Of a DNA stretch of 21,594 nucleotides, positions 1 through 9,300 are shown piece after piece. The notes beneath the pieces were generated by a model. The model saw nothing but the letters and a program-made list of their open reading frames with translations. It was not told the DNA's origin and ran no database searches. Origin of the DNA: a virus. The stretch is from the IMG/VR virus record IMGVR_UViG_3300031787_000959, positions 1 to 21,594 of that record. One strand, 5' to 3'. The position numbers were made by a program, and so were the translations under genes. Position 1 is the stretch's first letter, and every line of letters begins with the position of its first letter.

Positions 1-9
1 CAACCCAAT

Positions 10-924
10 TTATACGCCCGGTGTGCCGTACATAGCCCGCCAGTCGGTGAAGCCAACATCGTAACGCTCGGTGGCCTTGTAGCGCATCGAGTCAGTTTCG
101 AAGTCACCTTCCATGGTCTTCTCCAGCTTACGACGCATCAGGAGCTTCATGCCCTCTGGTGCATCGGTCTGAACCCACCATGCGGTCGACGAAGTCAGAC
201 GCGACAAAACTGCAGCGCCTTCATCCAACAGACCAATCGACTTGATCGGGTTGATGTCGTTGTTAGCGTTACCAGCGCGGAGAACGCTCTTCAGCAGAAC
301 TTCTGCTTGGAAGATGTTGCCCGGAGCAACCACCAACTGACGCGGTACCAGACGGATCTTCTTGCCGTTGTTGTCAACAGCTTGACGGATCTGAATGAGC
401 ATCTGTTCCAGCGAAGTCTGCGAGAGAACCGCAGCAGTCGCCAAGAGGTTAGATGCAGTACCGTTTACGATTGGGTGCGAAGCGCTGTTCAGTGCAACGC
501 CGTCACCGCCCGGATACGAAGCGTTAAACGCACGGTTCAGTACGTTTGCCGACAGGGTTTCCTTGGTCTCGATCAACGACTGCGCCAGATGGCGAGCGTA
601 AACTTGACCGATGCGGATGTGGTCGCCATCTTCAACCAGAACTTTGGTCAGGGCAAATGCCAGACCATAGACGCGGTAGACATAGCGCTTGAGGAACAGC
701 ACACCACCCTGCTGATACGATACTGGAGTACCGTCAGGCAGTTGTGGAGCTGCGCCAAAGCCGTACAGCACTGGCTCTTCGTGGTAGTTGCGTGGGATGC
801 CTTCCGACTCGCGGAAGACGCGTGACCATTCATCAGTACGCTGATCGTAGACACCGTCGAAGCACTCATTCAGAATGGGTTCAACAATGCTACGAAAGTC
901 GGTACTTCTCATCGGAGCTGCCAT
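10..924 (-). CDS. Major capsid protein
   Basis: Likely the main shell protein of the phage head (304 aa). No short catalytic motif exists for this class. The call rests on overall resemblance to phage major capsid proteins (N-terminal RSTDFRSIVEPILNECFDG, C-terminal KATERYDVGFTDWRAMYG), on normal length, and on position directly after scaffold-like and decoration-like genes, the standard head-gene order. The start is fixed by a full AGGAGG Shine-Dalgarno and the leader TAATC just before ATG, the strongest ribosome site in the late block, as expected for the most abundant virion protein. Residues in the middle (about 185-260) mention of a basic/aromatic capsid core is not motif-based, so HK97 fold is inferred only. 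The stop lies nine bases from the window edge, so any downstream tail genes are outside. Confidence 0.85.
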   Translation of the reverse strand: MAAPMRSTDFRSIVEPILNECFDGVYDQRTDEWSRVFRESEGIPRNYHEEPVLYGFGAAPQLPDGTPVSYQQGGVLFLKRYVYRVYGLAFALTKVLVEDGDHIRIGQVYARHLAQSLIETKETLSANVLNRAFNASYPGGDGVALNSASHPIVNGTASNLLATAAVLSQTSLEQMLIQIRQAVDNNGKKIRLVPRQLVVAPGNIFQAEVLLKSVLRAGNANNDINPIKSIGLLDEGAAVLSRLTSSTAWWVQTDAPEGMKLLMRRKLEKTMEGDFETDSMRYKATERYDVGFTDWRAMYGTPGV

Positions 925-939
925 GATTAGTACCTCCTA

Positions 940-1512
940 TCAGATGGCGTTGGACAGAGCAACATACTGATGCTTGCTGATCTGTGCCTGTACGATTACA
1001 TAATCATCACCCCATGCATTGTCTGCGTAGGGGGCCAAGTTGATCACACGCATTTGGGCGTTGTTGCCAGAGCCCGCAGGAGTGATGCTCATAGTAGCTT
1101 GCGAAAGGCCAGTAGTAGTCGAACCAGCAGTAGTGTTGCTGAGGTCGAACTCTTCGCCAATAGCAGCCTGAGTTAGAGTGCCAGCCGCCTGAACTTCGTA
1201 AACGATGTTCGGGTCGGAGTAGTAGTAAGCAACGCACGAACCAGTCTGGTATGCAGTGTTTGCAGGCCAGTAGTTCGATACGCGGCGACGACCAGTGGTG
1301 TCAGTCCATTCGACGCCAGCAAAGGCACCTTGGAATGCATCACCAGCAGCAGCCACTTGGAGTACACCAGTGGTTGCCATTTTTACCGGCTGACCTTTGA
1401 GAATGTCAGTGGAATAAGCCGATACGATGCCGTCAGCAAGCGCAATAGCGCGATCCAGACCACTCGGGTGGAACGCGGGGCGCAGGCCGAACGGAGCAGA
1501 AGTTGCAGACAT
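940..1512 (-). CDS. Probable head decoration or capsid-associated structural protein
   Basis: A 190-aa protein rich in Thr, Ala, Gly and Ser with no charged helices, transmembrane segment or enzyme motif. It begins MSATSAPFGLRPAFHPSG and ends in a beta-rich region (YVIVQAQISKHQYVALSNAI). This make-up and the place immediately upstream of the major capsid gene in transcription order suggest a head decoration, cement or fibre-like protein. An in-frame TTG lies four codons earlier, but the ATG at 1512 follows GGAG and the leader CTAATT, so it is preferred. The gap to the capsid gene is only 15 bases, so the two should be co-transcribed. Structural role is inferred from context and composition. 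Confidence 0.6.
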   Translation of the reverse strand: MSATSAPFGLRPAFHPSGLDRAIALADGIVSAYSTDILKGQPVKMATTGVLQVAAAGDAFQGAFAGVEWTDTTGRRRVSNYWPANTAYQTGSCVAYYYSDPNIVYEVQAAGTLTQAAIGEEFDLSNTTAGSTTTGLSQATMSITPAGSGNNAQMRVINLAPYADNAWGDDYVIVQAQISKHQYVALSNAI

Positions 1513-1539
1513 AATTAGCTCCAATCGTTAAACAATTAC

Positions 1540-2082
1540 CTAGCCACTAAATGTGGGCGTCGGCACTTGATCATCCATATGCTTGATTCCTTCCCCTTCC
1601 GCCTGTCCGAGACTACGTCCCGAACTATCCCTGCCCTGAATGTTTTCTGCCTGTACGCGGATCTTATTGGCCTCCTCCAGCGGTGCATCGTGATGGAAGT
1701 GGGTCATAATTTCTTGGTACTGATCCATCGGGATCTTGAACAGCAACATTTCATTGCAAGCGATATACCCCACATGTTCGCCAGCCTTTACGCGGTAGTT
1801 TTCGTAACCCTTGATGTCGTCAGCCAGAACTGGGACGTAACCAAGGCGAACCCGCTTGTCGATACTGTCGTATGTGTTAGTCGTAGATAACCAGATGGTG
1901 TGCCACCCGGGAATCCGAGGAGAATCAGGCAACGCGCTTTGTGTCCATTCGTCTTTCCACATCTTTCGACGCTCTTCTGACGATACGAACTGTTCCTCCG
2001 GTGCCTCACGAATCGGATCGTGACTCACGCGACTTGCTTCGCGTCCACCTGCAGAGAGAGATTTTTTTAAACGAGAATCCAT
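1540..2082 (-). CDS. Hypothetical head-region protein
   Basis: A 180-aa soluble protein that I cannot assign to a named family. The N-terminus is basic and polar (MDSRLKKSLSAGGREASR). The centre has aromatic-rich stretches (IPGWHTIWLSTTNTYDSIDKRVRLGYVPV) and a patch GEHVGYIACNEMLLFKIP, and the C-terminus is a charged helix followed by a Gly/Pro tail. It lies between the scaffold-like gene (two bases away) and the decoration-like gene, and has a good Shine-Dalgarno (AAGGAAGG) with leader CTAATC. Position suggests a minor head or assembly protein. No Cys pairs, signal peptide or membrane segment are visible. Confidence 0.7.
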   Translation of the reverse strand: MDSRLKKSLSAGGREASRVSHDPIREAPEEQFVSSEERRKMWKDEWTQSALPDSPRIPGWHTIWLSTTNTYDSIDKRVRLGYVPVLADDIKGYENYRVKAGEHVGYIACNEMLLFKIPMDQYQEIMTHFHHDAPLEEANKIRVQAENIQGRDSSGRSLGQAEGEGIKHMDDQVPTPTFSG

Positions 2083-2084
2083 GA

Positions 2085-3095
2085 TTAGTTCCTTCCTTGA
2101 CGGTTGCGGGCTTCCATTGCATAGCGCTTGATCATGCGGTTACGGACTTCTATGTTGTCCCACATGCCGGCATCTTTCATAGCTTTCACCTGATCGGGTG
2201 AGAGGGTGAAGGTATTCCTGCCCCCACTATTACTCGATGCTACTTCGCGACCACTGCTAGTTACCACGCTCCGAGGACGGCGCTGAACCGGTTTCTCATT
2301 GCTGGTTTCAGTATAGCGGTTCGGTAGTCTTTCTGACAAGCGGTTATCAAGCTCTTGCCAATAATCCGGCGTGGAAGGATCCCAGCCCTCCTCCGCCAAC
2401 GACTGATCGACCGTCAGGGCGATCTTAGAATCAAGATCCCCGCCTTGAGGGTCGTACCAAGGGTTGCTCTCTAACCACCGCGACGCATACCTCTGAACCC
2501 GCGGATCCTGCTTAATGGTCTGCTGGCGCTCAGGCTGAACCATGCGCTGCTTATAGGACTCCAAGTCCTCCGCCTTGCGCCGCGCCTCAAACCACATCTC
2601 TTGAGCCGAAGTCAGGAGCTGACCGTCACCGCTCGAGGTTGCCTCGGCAATCTTGCGCTTGGCAAACTCAATGCGGTGGTGCTGGTCTTCAATCGCCTTA
2701 TCCAAACGGGCCAACTCACCCGTGGCAGACTTCTTCTCCAACGTGCTGATGCGCTCCAGAAGCTCTTGGTTCTGGCGTGACAGGTTCTGCAACCGCGCAT
2801 CTTTCTCGTTGGAAACCTGCCGGTGGTATTCCTTACGAGCCTTGCGCTTTGCCCGCTTAGCGGAACGAATGCGCTCTTGCTCTGGGTCTACCTCACCGTT
2901 GGCCTCGATCTCAGCCTGCTCAGCCGCCTCATCTTCCTCATCGGAACCGTGGTCGTCTTCAGCAGCGCCGCCCTTCTTCATTAACTCTTCGTCATCATCC
3001 GGCAGGTCACCCGGCAGCGTTACGGTTGCCGAGCCATCCTGACCTTCGTTGACCAATAAGTCAGCCGTTATCTTGTCGTTAGTATCTGTAGCCAT
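2085..3095 (-). CDS. Scaffold-like head assembly protein
   Basis: A 336-aa highly charged protein. Residues about 30-75 are very acidic (runs of D and E), about 78-200 form long predicted coiled coil (KRAKRKARKEYHRQ onward, heptad-rich with LQNLSRQNQELLERISTLEKK), and the C-terminus is Arg/Lys-rich with a short helical end (LSPDQVKAMKDAGMWDNIEVRNRMIKRY). Phage scaffolding proteins are typically acidic, helical and end in a small basic helical domain that binds the coat protein, and they sit just before the capsid genes, as here. No protease motif is seen, so it would be a removable scaffold without a visible maturation protease in this window. Assignment is from composition and gene order. 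Confidence 0.7.
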   Translation of the reverse strand: MATDTNDKITADLLVNEGQDGSATVTLPGDLPDDDEELMKKGGAAEDDHGSDEEDEAAEQAEIEANGEVDPEQERIRSAKRAKRKARKEYHRQVSNEKDARLQNLSRQNQELLERISTLEKKSATGELARLDKAIEDQHHRIEFAKRKIAEATSSGDGQLLTSAQEMWFEARRKAEDLESYKQRMVQPERQQTIKQDPRVQRYASRWLESNPWYDPQGGDLDSKIALTVDQSLAEEGWDPSTPDYWQELDNRLSERLPNRYTETSNEKPVQRRPRSVVTSSGREVASSNSGGRNTFTLSPDQVKAMKDAGMWDNIEVRNRMIKRYAMEARNRQGRN

Positions 3096-3104
3096 ATCGA
3101 CCCC

Positions 3105-3542
3105 TTAAATGAAAGCCCGCATTTCCAGCGGATCACCAGTTACTTTTGCGATAACTTCATGGTCGTTAAGGATCATGAACAGCGCAGGATCTTCGTGGTC
3201 ATCGTCGCCGGGAACCTTAGCTTCCCAACGGTCACCACCCCACTTTGGAACGCGAATGTAGTCGCCTACCTCGCACCATGCGCCCTCAGGCCACGGCTCC
3301 ATCGTGTCGCGCTTACGAAACGCCAAAGGCCCAATCATGATTACCTTGCCCACCATGTTGTTCCACTTCTCGGTCTCTTTAGTCTCTTCGACCAAGATAA
3401 TCCCGGCACTGGTTGCTTTCCTTTTGGTACGACGTAGTTGCACCAAAATTCTCGCCCCTAAAGGCTTCGCACCGGGTTCAACGCTCGGGAATGCCCAAGC
3501 CAAATCAGCTTCGTTAGAAGCTACCGGTTCATTCATGTTCAT
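3105..3542 (-). CDS. GroES-like (Cpn10) co-chaperonin
   Basis: A 145-aa protein with a recognisable Cpn10 fold signature: KPLGARILVQ near residue 25, then SAGIILVEETKETEKW (the mobile-loop region with the GIIL motif), GKVIMIGPLAF, VGDYIRVPKWGG and a closing ILNDHEVIAKV. These match, in order, the strands of GroES-type co-chaperonins, with extra residues between the GPL and GDY motifs. Cellular GroES is about 97 aa; the added length is an acidic insertion and terminal extensions. Phage co-chaperonins such as T4 gp31 and RB49 CocO replace GroES so that host GroEL folds the capsid protein. Its place between portal and scaffold genes supports a head-folding role. The ATG at 3542 has AAGGGA upstream and overlaps the preceding gene by 14 bases. 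Confidence 0.8.
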   Translation of the reverse strand: MNMNEPVASNEADLAWAFPSVEPGAKPLGARILVQLRRTKRKATSAGIILVEETKETEKWNNMVGKVIMIGPLAFRKRDTMEPWPEGAWCEVGDYIRVPKWGGDRWEAKVPGDDDHEDPALFMILNDHEVIAKVTGDPLEMRAFI

Positions 3543-3714
3543 CTTCTTCCCTTAAAAGATTGTTAAGAATATCGAGGGCATCTTGCAGCCCTCGGTGTTG
3601 ACCCACCAGCCGTTGATACGTCTCGAAGTTGACGCAGTTACCTGCAGCCAACGACGCGGCGATCTCGTGCTGACGCGCTTTTACAGCACCAATGAAGTCA
3701 GACTCGTATCTCAT
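3529..3714 (-). CDS. Small hypothetical protein
   Basis: A 61-aa, mostly helical soluble protein (MRYESDFIGAVKARQHEIAASL... to an acidic tail LLREEDEHE). No known motif is recognised. It starts in an ATGA overlap with the gene before it and its end overlaps the GroES-like gene by 14 bases, which is strong evidence that it is translated and coupled. Similar short helical proteins are common between portal and scaffold genes of podovirus-like phages; function is unknown. Confidence 0.65.
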   Translation of the reverse strand: MRYESDFIGAVKARQHEIAASLAAGNCVNFETYQRLVGQHRGLQDALDILNNLLREEDEHE

Positions 3715-3890
3715 GCGTTACGCTTGTCTATACCCTTGTTGCTGGAAAAATTGCCATGATCAGAGTTGGCTTCCGGTTGGGTAGCCGAACCCTGCTCTTT
3801 GTACTCTTGACCGGTGATCCAAGCACCAGTCGCGTTGCGGTGTTGTTGACGAACGGCTTCGGACTGCTCGTCTTTCAATGTAACGGTCAT
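3711..3890 (-). CDS. Small hypothetical protein (59 aa)
   Basis: A 59-aa hydrophilic protein, MTVTLKDEQSEAVRQQHRNA followed by a Gln, Asn and Ser-rich tail. It has AGGAG followed by the TTTAATC leader before ATG, starts two bases after the portal stop, and its TGA overlaps the next start (ATGA). Tight coupling on both sides supports a real gene. No domain is recognised and the composition suggests little fixed structure. It fills what would otherwise be a gap between portal and the 61-aa gene. Confidence 0.65.
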   Translation of the reverse strand: MTVTLKDEQSEAVRQQHRNATGAWITGQEYKEQGSATQPEANSDHGNFSSNKGIDKRNA

Positions 3891-3892
3891 GA

Positions 3893-6379
3893 TTAAACTC
3901 CTAAGTTACGTTGTGCTGCTTCCTGCAGCGATAGGGCAGTTTCCTGCTGTTCCTTCTGTAAATTGGCACCCTCAACCGTCAGGTCGGCGGCTTTCATCCG
4001 CTCTTTCGTCAGGTTGTTCTCGGTGTTCATAGCGACTTCTGTCTGCAGCTTCTGGGTCTGCAACTGGATGTCCGCCTGATCGCGCATCTGGCGACGCTGG
4101 GTCTCAGCCATCGACGCCTGCAGTACAGCCTGCGAGTCAGGATCCATTTGTGTAGCCTGCTGCTGGCGCTGCTGCGTCATCTGGGCAATCAACTGGCCCA
4201 ACTGCTGCAGGGCAGGCATTACCTTCTCAAAGACCTGCTGTGTGTCCATCTTGACGTGCTCGGAGGCCACAGCAATCGTCTGATCGATTGGCTTGGTCAT
4301 ATCCTTTTCGTCGTACTTCTGCAGGTTGATGCCGGTCTCGCCCGCGGCGTACTGGGTCATCTGGTCTTTGTACCAAAGCACCATGTGCTGCTTGATGTGC
4401 TCCATCTCTTGCGGCAAGCAGTTCATCGCAATGATCGGGTTGCTGCCCAGCGTTGGGTCTAAAGAAAAATTCAGGTGGCTCTGTATATGAGCTAGGTGAT
4501 CCTGACCGGGATACGCAAAGGCAGGCTTGCCCAGTGCCATCGCCATGTTCTCGTCAATCGCATTCATCTCGCCCGGCTTGATCGCTGCTGGCATTAATTC
4601 CGCCACGTTTGGCACCTTCATCTGCTTTAACGCACGGGAAACCACAGCTCGGCGGTCAAACAGGTCAGGATTCTGTTGCGACAGCGAAATAACCGCCTGC
4701 ATCTGGGCAATACGCTGCGTCTCACTGAAGATATGCGGGTCAGACACCGGTACAACGTCTGAATTGCGCATGAAATCTTCTTTAGAGATAGGCAAATCGG
4801 CAACTACGTCACCTTTTTGCTGCTCATCCAGATACCAGCGGTTAATCCGGCCCAAAATCATCAAAACGCGCTTCTGCGACTCGTGCAAGCGGGCATGAAT
4901 CGACGAAAACACCGCCGCGCCCTGCTCAATCAGCGCCTGAGTCGTGCCCACAGGGGCATTTGACGTGACATCAGCGATCTTTTCCTCTGCCGTGGTCACC
5001 ACACCCTTGGCCTGCGTGGTCAACCAGCCCAAAAGCTCGAACAAAACGGCACTTGGCGGGTTAAAGGGCAGCGGCATGGCGATTTTCCGCACGTCATCCA
5101 CGCCCGGAGCGCCTTCAATCTCGATAACTTGGGTCACGTCGATCTGATCGGACTGCCCGGAGATCTTGCCGCCCTTCAACTTCATCATCGTGGCGGAGTT
5201 ATTGATGTGTGCAGTGTCCAAAAGCGCCCGCAAAGCACCCGTCAGGGCTGCAGACATGCCACCAATGATGTGCGGCAGGCCAACAGCGTAGGCGCCACGC
5301 CACGGGATGAACTTAAACTCGACGATCCAGTCGAGCTTCGTCATCGTTTCGTCGCCTTCTTCCCAGTTGCGGTACAGACCAAGCATCTCGTGGTCGTTCG
5401 CGTCGATCATCATGATGTATGGCGCCCACTTACCATCGGTGCGGTCATCCTCATCAAGCTCAAGCCATGTGTAGACGTGGTAAACGGTGCGTAGGCCGTC
5501 CACGTTGTCGCTCATGGACTTGCCTTCAATCTTGTCGTTCGCCTTCTCTGCGCCGCTCTGCTCGGGTTCTAGGGTGCTTCTGATGAACTGCACGTCCCGA
5601 TATAGGCCGCGGTCGATGCGCTGCTTGAATTCGAAGTCGGTAATCTCGTGAACTTCGGTCACGCGCTGGGCTGTGTAGAAGTTGCCAGCAGCAAACGGCA
5701 GGTAAATGTTGTCGATAGGAACGAATTCAGCGCACGGACGGCGCTTCTTGTCGTCGTACCACATCTTCAGGTACTGCGAACCACCCAGCGGGAGCTGCGT
5801 GAGCATCTGTTCTTGCTCATCGCGGTACTCTTCAATTTGCTCGGTAAGCTGCCAATTCATATAATCGCGCTTGCGCTCGGCGACTTCCGATTTCTCAGGC
5901 GTTACTTCGCCCAGAATCTTGGTGCGGGTCGGGCCATCTGGTGGGAATAGCTCCTTAATCGCCCTCGATGCGAAGTCGATACAGGTCTCCACCATGATCG
6001 GATGCACCACCTTCGAGGCGCCTTGGAAGTTAGCGCCACCCGGAGCGTCGTTGCCCATACCAGTACGGCGCAGGCCGTCCTCGTATTGCTTGTCGCGACC
6101 CTTGCGATCCTCTTTATCCTTCTCGATCAGATCCAGATAGCGCATGGCGACCGAGTCCAAATCCATCGGGTTCAGCACGTCAGCCAAGTTCTGGTAGAAG
6201 TCTTCGTCTTCAGAAGGCGTCTTGAAGCCTTTCTCCATCGATACAACGACGGAACCGTCGGGCAGCTCTTCCAGATCATCCTCATCGATGTCCAGCTCCA
6301 CCTCTGCACCGCCCTCGGCGTTCTCTTTCAGTCCGCTGATGAACCGCCCGAACTCCGGGTCTACAGGCATCTCAGGCAT
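3893..6379 (-). CDS. Portal protein
   Basis: An 828-aa portal, the dodecameric ring at the head vertex through which DNA is packaged. The N-terminus is acidic (about residues 24-50). The core from about 80 has portal-like features: ANFQGASKVVHPIMVETCIDFASRA, a TQLPLGGSQYLKMWYD block, and PIDNIYLPFAA. The last 100 or so residues are Gln-rich amphipathic helix (QLGQLIAQMTQQRQQQ to the end), as expected for the long C-terminal barrel of podovirus portals; P22 portal is 725 aa. It lies downstream of the terminase genes, with the polyvalent-protein gene between. AAAGGA and the TTAATC leader precede ATG. Exact portal family is not assigned. Confidence 0.85.
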   Translation of the reverse strand: MPEMPVDPEFGRFISGLKENAEGGAEVELDIDEDDLEELPDGSVVVSMEKGFKTPSEDEDFYQNLADVLNPMDLDSVAMRYLDLIEKDKEDRKGRDKQYEDGLRRTGMGNDAPGGANFQGASKVVHPIMVETCIDFASRAIKELFPPDGPTRTKILGEVTPEKSEVAERKRDYMNWQLTEQIEEYRDEQEQMLTQLPLGGSQYLKMWYDDKKRRPCAEFVPIDNIYLPFAAGNFYTAQRVTEVHEITDFEFKQRIDRGLYRDVQFIRSTLEPEQSGAEKANDKIEGKSMSDNVDGLRTVYHVYTWLELDEDDRTDGKWAPYIMMIDANDHEMLGLYRNWEEGDETMTKLDWIVEFKFIPWRGAYAVGLPHIIGGMSAALTGALRALLDTAHINNSATMMKLKGGKISGQSDQIDVTQVIEIEGAPGVDDVRKIAMPLPFNPPSAVLFELLGWLTTQAKGVVTTAEEKIADVTSNAPVGTTQALIEQGAAVFSSIHARLHESQKRVLMILGRINRWYLDEQQKGDVVADLPISKEDFMRNSDVVPVSDPHIFSETQRIAQMQAVISLSQQNPDLFDRRAVVSRALKQMKVPNVAELMPAAIKPGEMNAIDENMAMALGKPAFAYPGQDHLAHIQSHLNFSLDPTLGSNPIIAMNCLPQEMEHIKQHMVLWYKDQMTQYAAGETGINLQKYDEKDMTKPIDQTIAVASEHVKMDTQQVFEKVMPALQQLGQLIAQMTQQRQQQATQMDPDSQAVLQASMAETQRRQMRDQADIQLQTQKLQTEVAMNTENNLTKERMKAADLTVEGANLQKEQQETALSLQEAAQRNLGV

Positions 6380-6390
6380 GATTAATTCCT

Positions 6391-9300
6391 TTAGTTAACT
6401 GTCCAGATAGATTTCACAGCGCCGCCATTCTTAAACGCAGGCGCAGCTACAAACAAACCGCCGTCAGACATGTCGGGGTCGCTGTTGTACTGATTCACTT
6501 CGCCACCATCAGCCATGCCGACATGCTGCTGCAACATCTGATTGAAGCGAGACTCGTAGTCCACGGCACCGCCTTCAGCCATACCAATATGGTTTTGGAG
6601 CATCTCGTTGAAACGTGACTCGTAATCGACCGCGCCGCCATTTGCGAACCCTTCTGGCAATTCACCACCTTTAGCTGCCCAGCGAGATAAAACATTCGCT
6701 TCCTCTTGGGTCAAATATTTAGGGATGTTCTTGCTGCCTGCCTCACGAAGGAGCTTTGCCATATCACTACTTGGCGACAAGTGAATCAAATTTGTATTGT
6801 GAAAATCACCAACATTGCTCCAGTTGCCAGACTTGATGAAATCCTGAACAAACGGGATGTATTCATCTTTAGGCTTATTGTTGTTCTTGCCTTTAATCTC
6901 AAGAATAGCTGGCGGCGGCTTACCATGAACCTGTATGTATTCATGGTCAAGCATTCTCCAAAACTCATCTTCATTACTTCGTCCCGGCATTACACCATTG
7001 AAGTATTTGTTCTTCACCGTATCAACAAGATACTGCCTCTCGTCCGGGGTAAGCTGAGCCATGGCTCTTGATACGTCCGCAGGCTTAACCTCAATAGTTA
7101 CATGCGGCTCGCCCTTGGCATCACGCAGTGTGTATATCTCAACATCGCCGCGGAGCAATGGCTCGCAATGCCCAGCGCCGCCAACGCAATGGCGCATCAT
7201 GTCGCCTTCGTACTGAGTAGCCTCTTTTACAAACTTCCTAGCTTCCGCTTCGGGGTATCCCTCTGGCAGCTTAATCTGCCGCCACGATACGCCTTTCGGG
7301 TTATTCTCAGGCGGATATTCTTTGAACAAATGCGTAGCTGGGTTATTCGCTATCTGTGTGTTCGACTTTGTTTTTTGAACGTTGCGCCATGCGTTAATCT
7401 TCCCGACTAACGCAGACACGTCATCCGGGGTCATCTTTTCGAGGTCTTTTGCTGTAACCCTCAAACTAGCGGGCAGTGGAGTGTCCGGGGACATCGCATT
7501 TCGCAACTCATCAATCATGTGCGGGAAATCAAGGTCAACATGCGCAGACTGACCAATCAGATTGATCTTTGCTTCAGGGTCTAGCTTTTGAATCCAAGGG
7601 TTGTCTTCAACCAATGGCGTACCCTGCAATCCGGGGTTTTGATATTCTTTGGCGGCGACGTTTGACAAATTTATGTCAGAGTTTACTTCCCAAAATTTGG
7701 CAGCAGGATGCGTTGCCATGTTACGCCCCGGGAAGCCTGCTTCTTGCCTTTTAGATTCCAGCACTGATGGTTGCCATACGTCAAAGTCATCCCAACCGCC
7801 TTCTGGAATTGGCGAGTGATACAGCCCCTGTGATGCGACGTATTGTTCGTCTGCAAACTTTTCTCTAGCAGCTTCAAGATCGCGCCGAGATAACGTGGTG
7901 TCTTTGCCCGCAGCTTTTGCACGAGCAATGTCTGCCTCCATCTTTCTGAGCTTGGCTTGGTTTTCAGCTTTTAACTTATCAGCCGCAGCAGCGCGACGCT
8001 CAATGCCCAAGCGAATAGGGTCTTCAGTCGTACCCATCTCGTTTTTAACGTACCTATTGAGCTTCTTGTCTACCCAGTTGTTGATGGCAGCATCGTTTTT
8101 TGTCAACTCAAGATGGTATTTGACGCGATCAATTTGATCTTGATTTAGCTCTGGGTCTTGCAAAAGACGCTCATGCAGAGCAATTCGCTCTTCAGGGGCT
8201 TGCCCAACAATCTTGATTTTCAGGGGGTCGGTTACCTCCCGCTCAACATCGCCAGCCATCCAGTTGCCGCCCTTTGGCTTCATTACATACATCTTAGTCG
8301 GCGCTACGGCCCGCTCTAACCCAGCCTCAAGCATCTCTCGTGCGGTCGGAGCCAATGCCTTAGCGCCCTTCGTCCCCAACCGTGCGGCCTCGCCTGCGAC
8401 CGGTAGCGCAGTCATCAGCGCCTCGGTGGTCTCTGGCCTCAGACCAAACGTCTCTCCGCTACCGCGGGTCAGCGGCTCCCCATACGCAAACCGCTCAAGC
8501 GTTGTCGCCACAGCTGGCAGGCCAAGTAGGGATGACGCCATCTCGCCCGGCGGGTTCTCATAGCCAAAGGGCTTTGAGGCGAACTCATGCACCGCACCCA
8601 CACCTTTGCCCAGCAATTCAGCCAGTGGATGCTTGGGCTTGCGGGAGCTAACTTCGGTCACCAGCTCAGGACGCTGCAGTGGGAACGTCTGCCCGCCGTC
8701 AGCCATGGTTACCTCACCACCCTTTTTGCGACCGGTGAGAAATTTATTGAGCTGACGCATGTATTCGCCATACTCGTCAATATATTGCTGATCGACGCGC
8801 TGGTGCGGGAATACCTTCTGAATCGTCCCTGTAAAGTCCTGAGGGCGCTGGGTCGTTGCAATGTGCTGAGTTGCATCGGGATAGGAAATTGCAAACGGCG
8901 TTAAATTCTCTTGTTGCCCAAGGAATCTACCGCGGATGCCTTTGAGGTAGGTTTCGTGGTCAGGGTCATCAGCCAACTTTGCTCCGGGCACCATCTCGCC
9001 AACCGAATGCCCGGTCAAATTGACTTCCATGTTCCTTAACTCAGGGTGCGTGATCGCCCACTCAATGTCCAAGGCGTTCGGCATGTTGGTCGCCTGAGTC
9101 AACTTGGGCGTTTTCATCCGGCTTAAGAACCACTTGCGTAACTCAGGGTCAGCTTTCATTGCAGCCAACGCGCCCTCAGGGTCAGCTATTCCGGGCCAGT
9201 GCGGGAATGTAATATATTGGACTTCACCCGTCTTTTGGTTCTTCTTGGTGTACCCACCCGCGATGACGTTGTCGAACGTATTCATGTCTTTCGCGCTGAG

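Noticed and set aside
307-825. A 172-codon plus-strand frame opposite the major capsid gene.
   Set aside because: It is antisense to a clear capsid gene with a strong ribosome site; such frames occur opposite many high-GC-third-position genes here.
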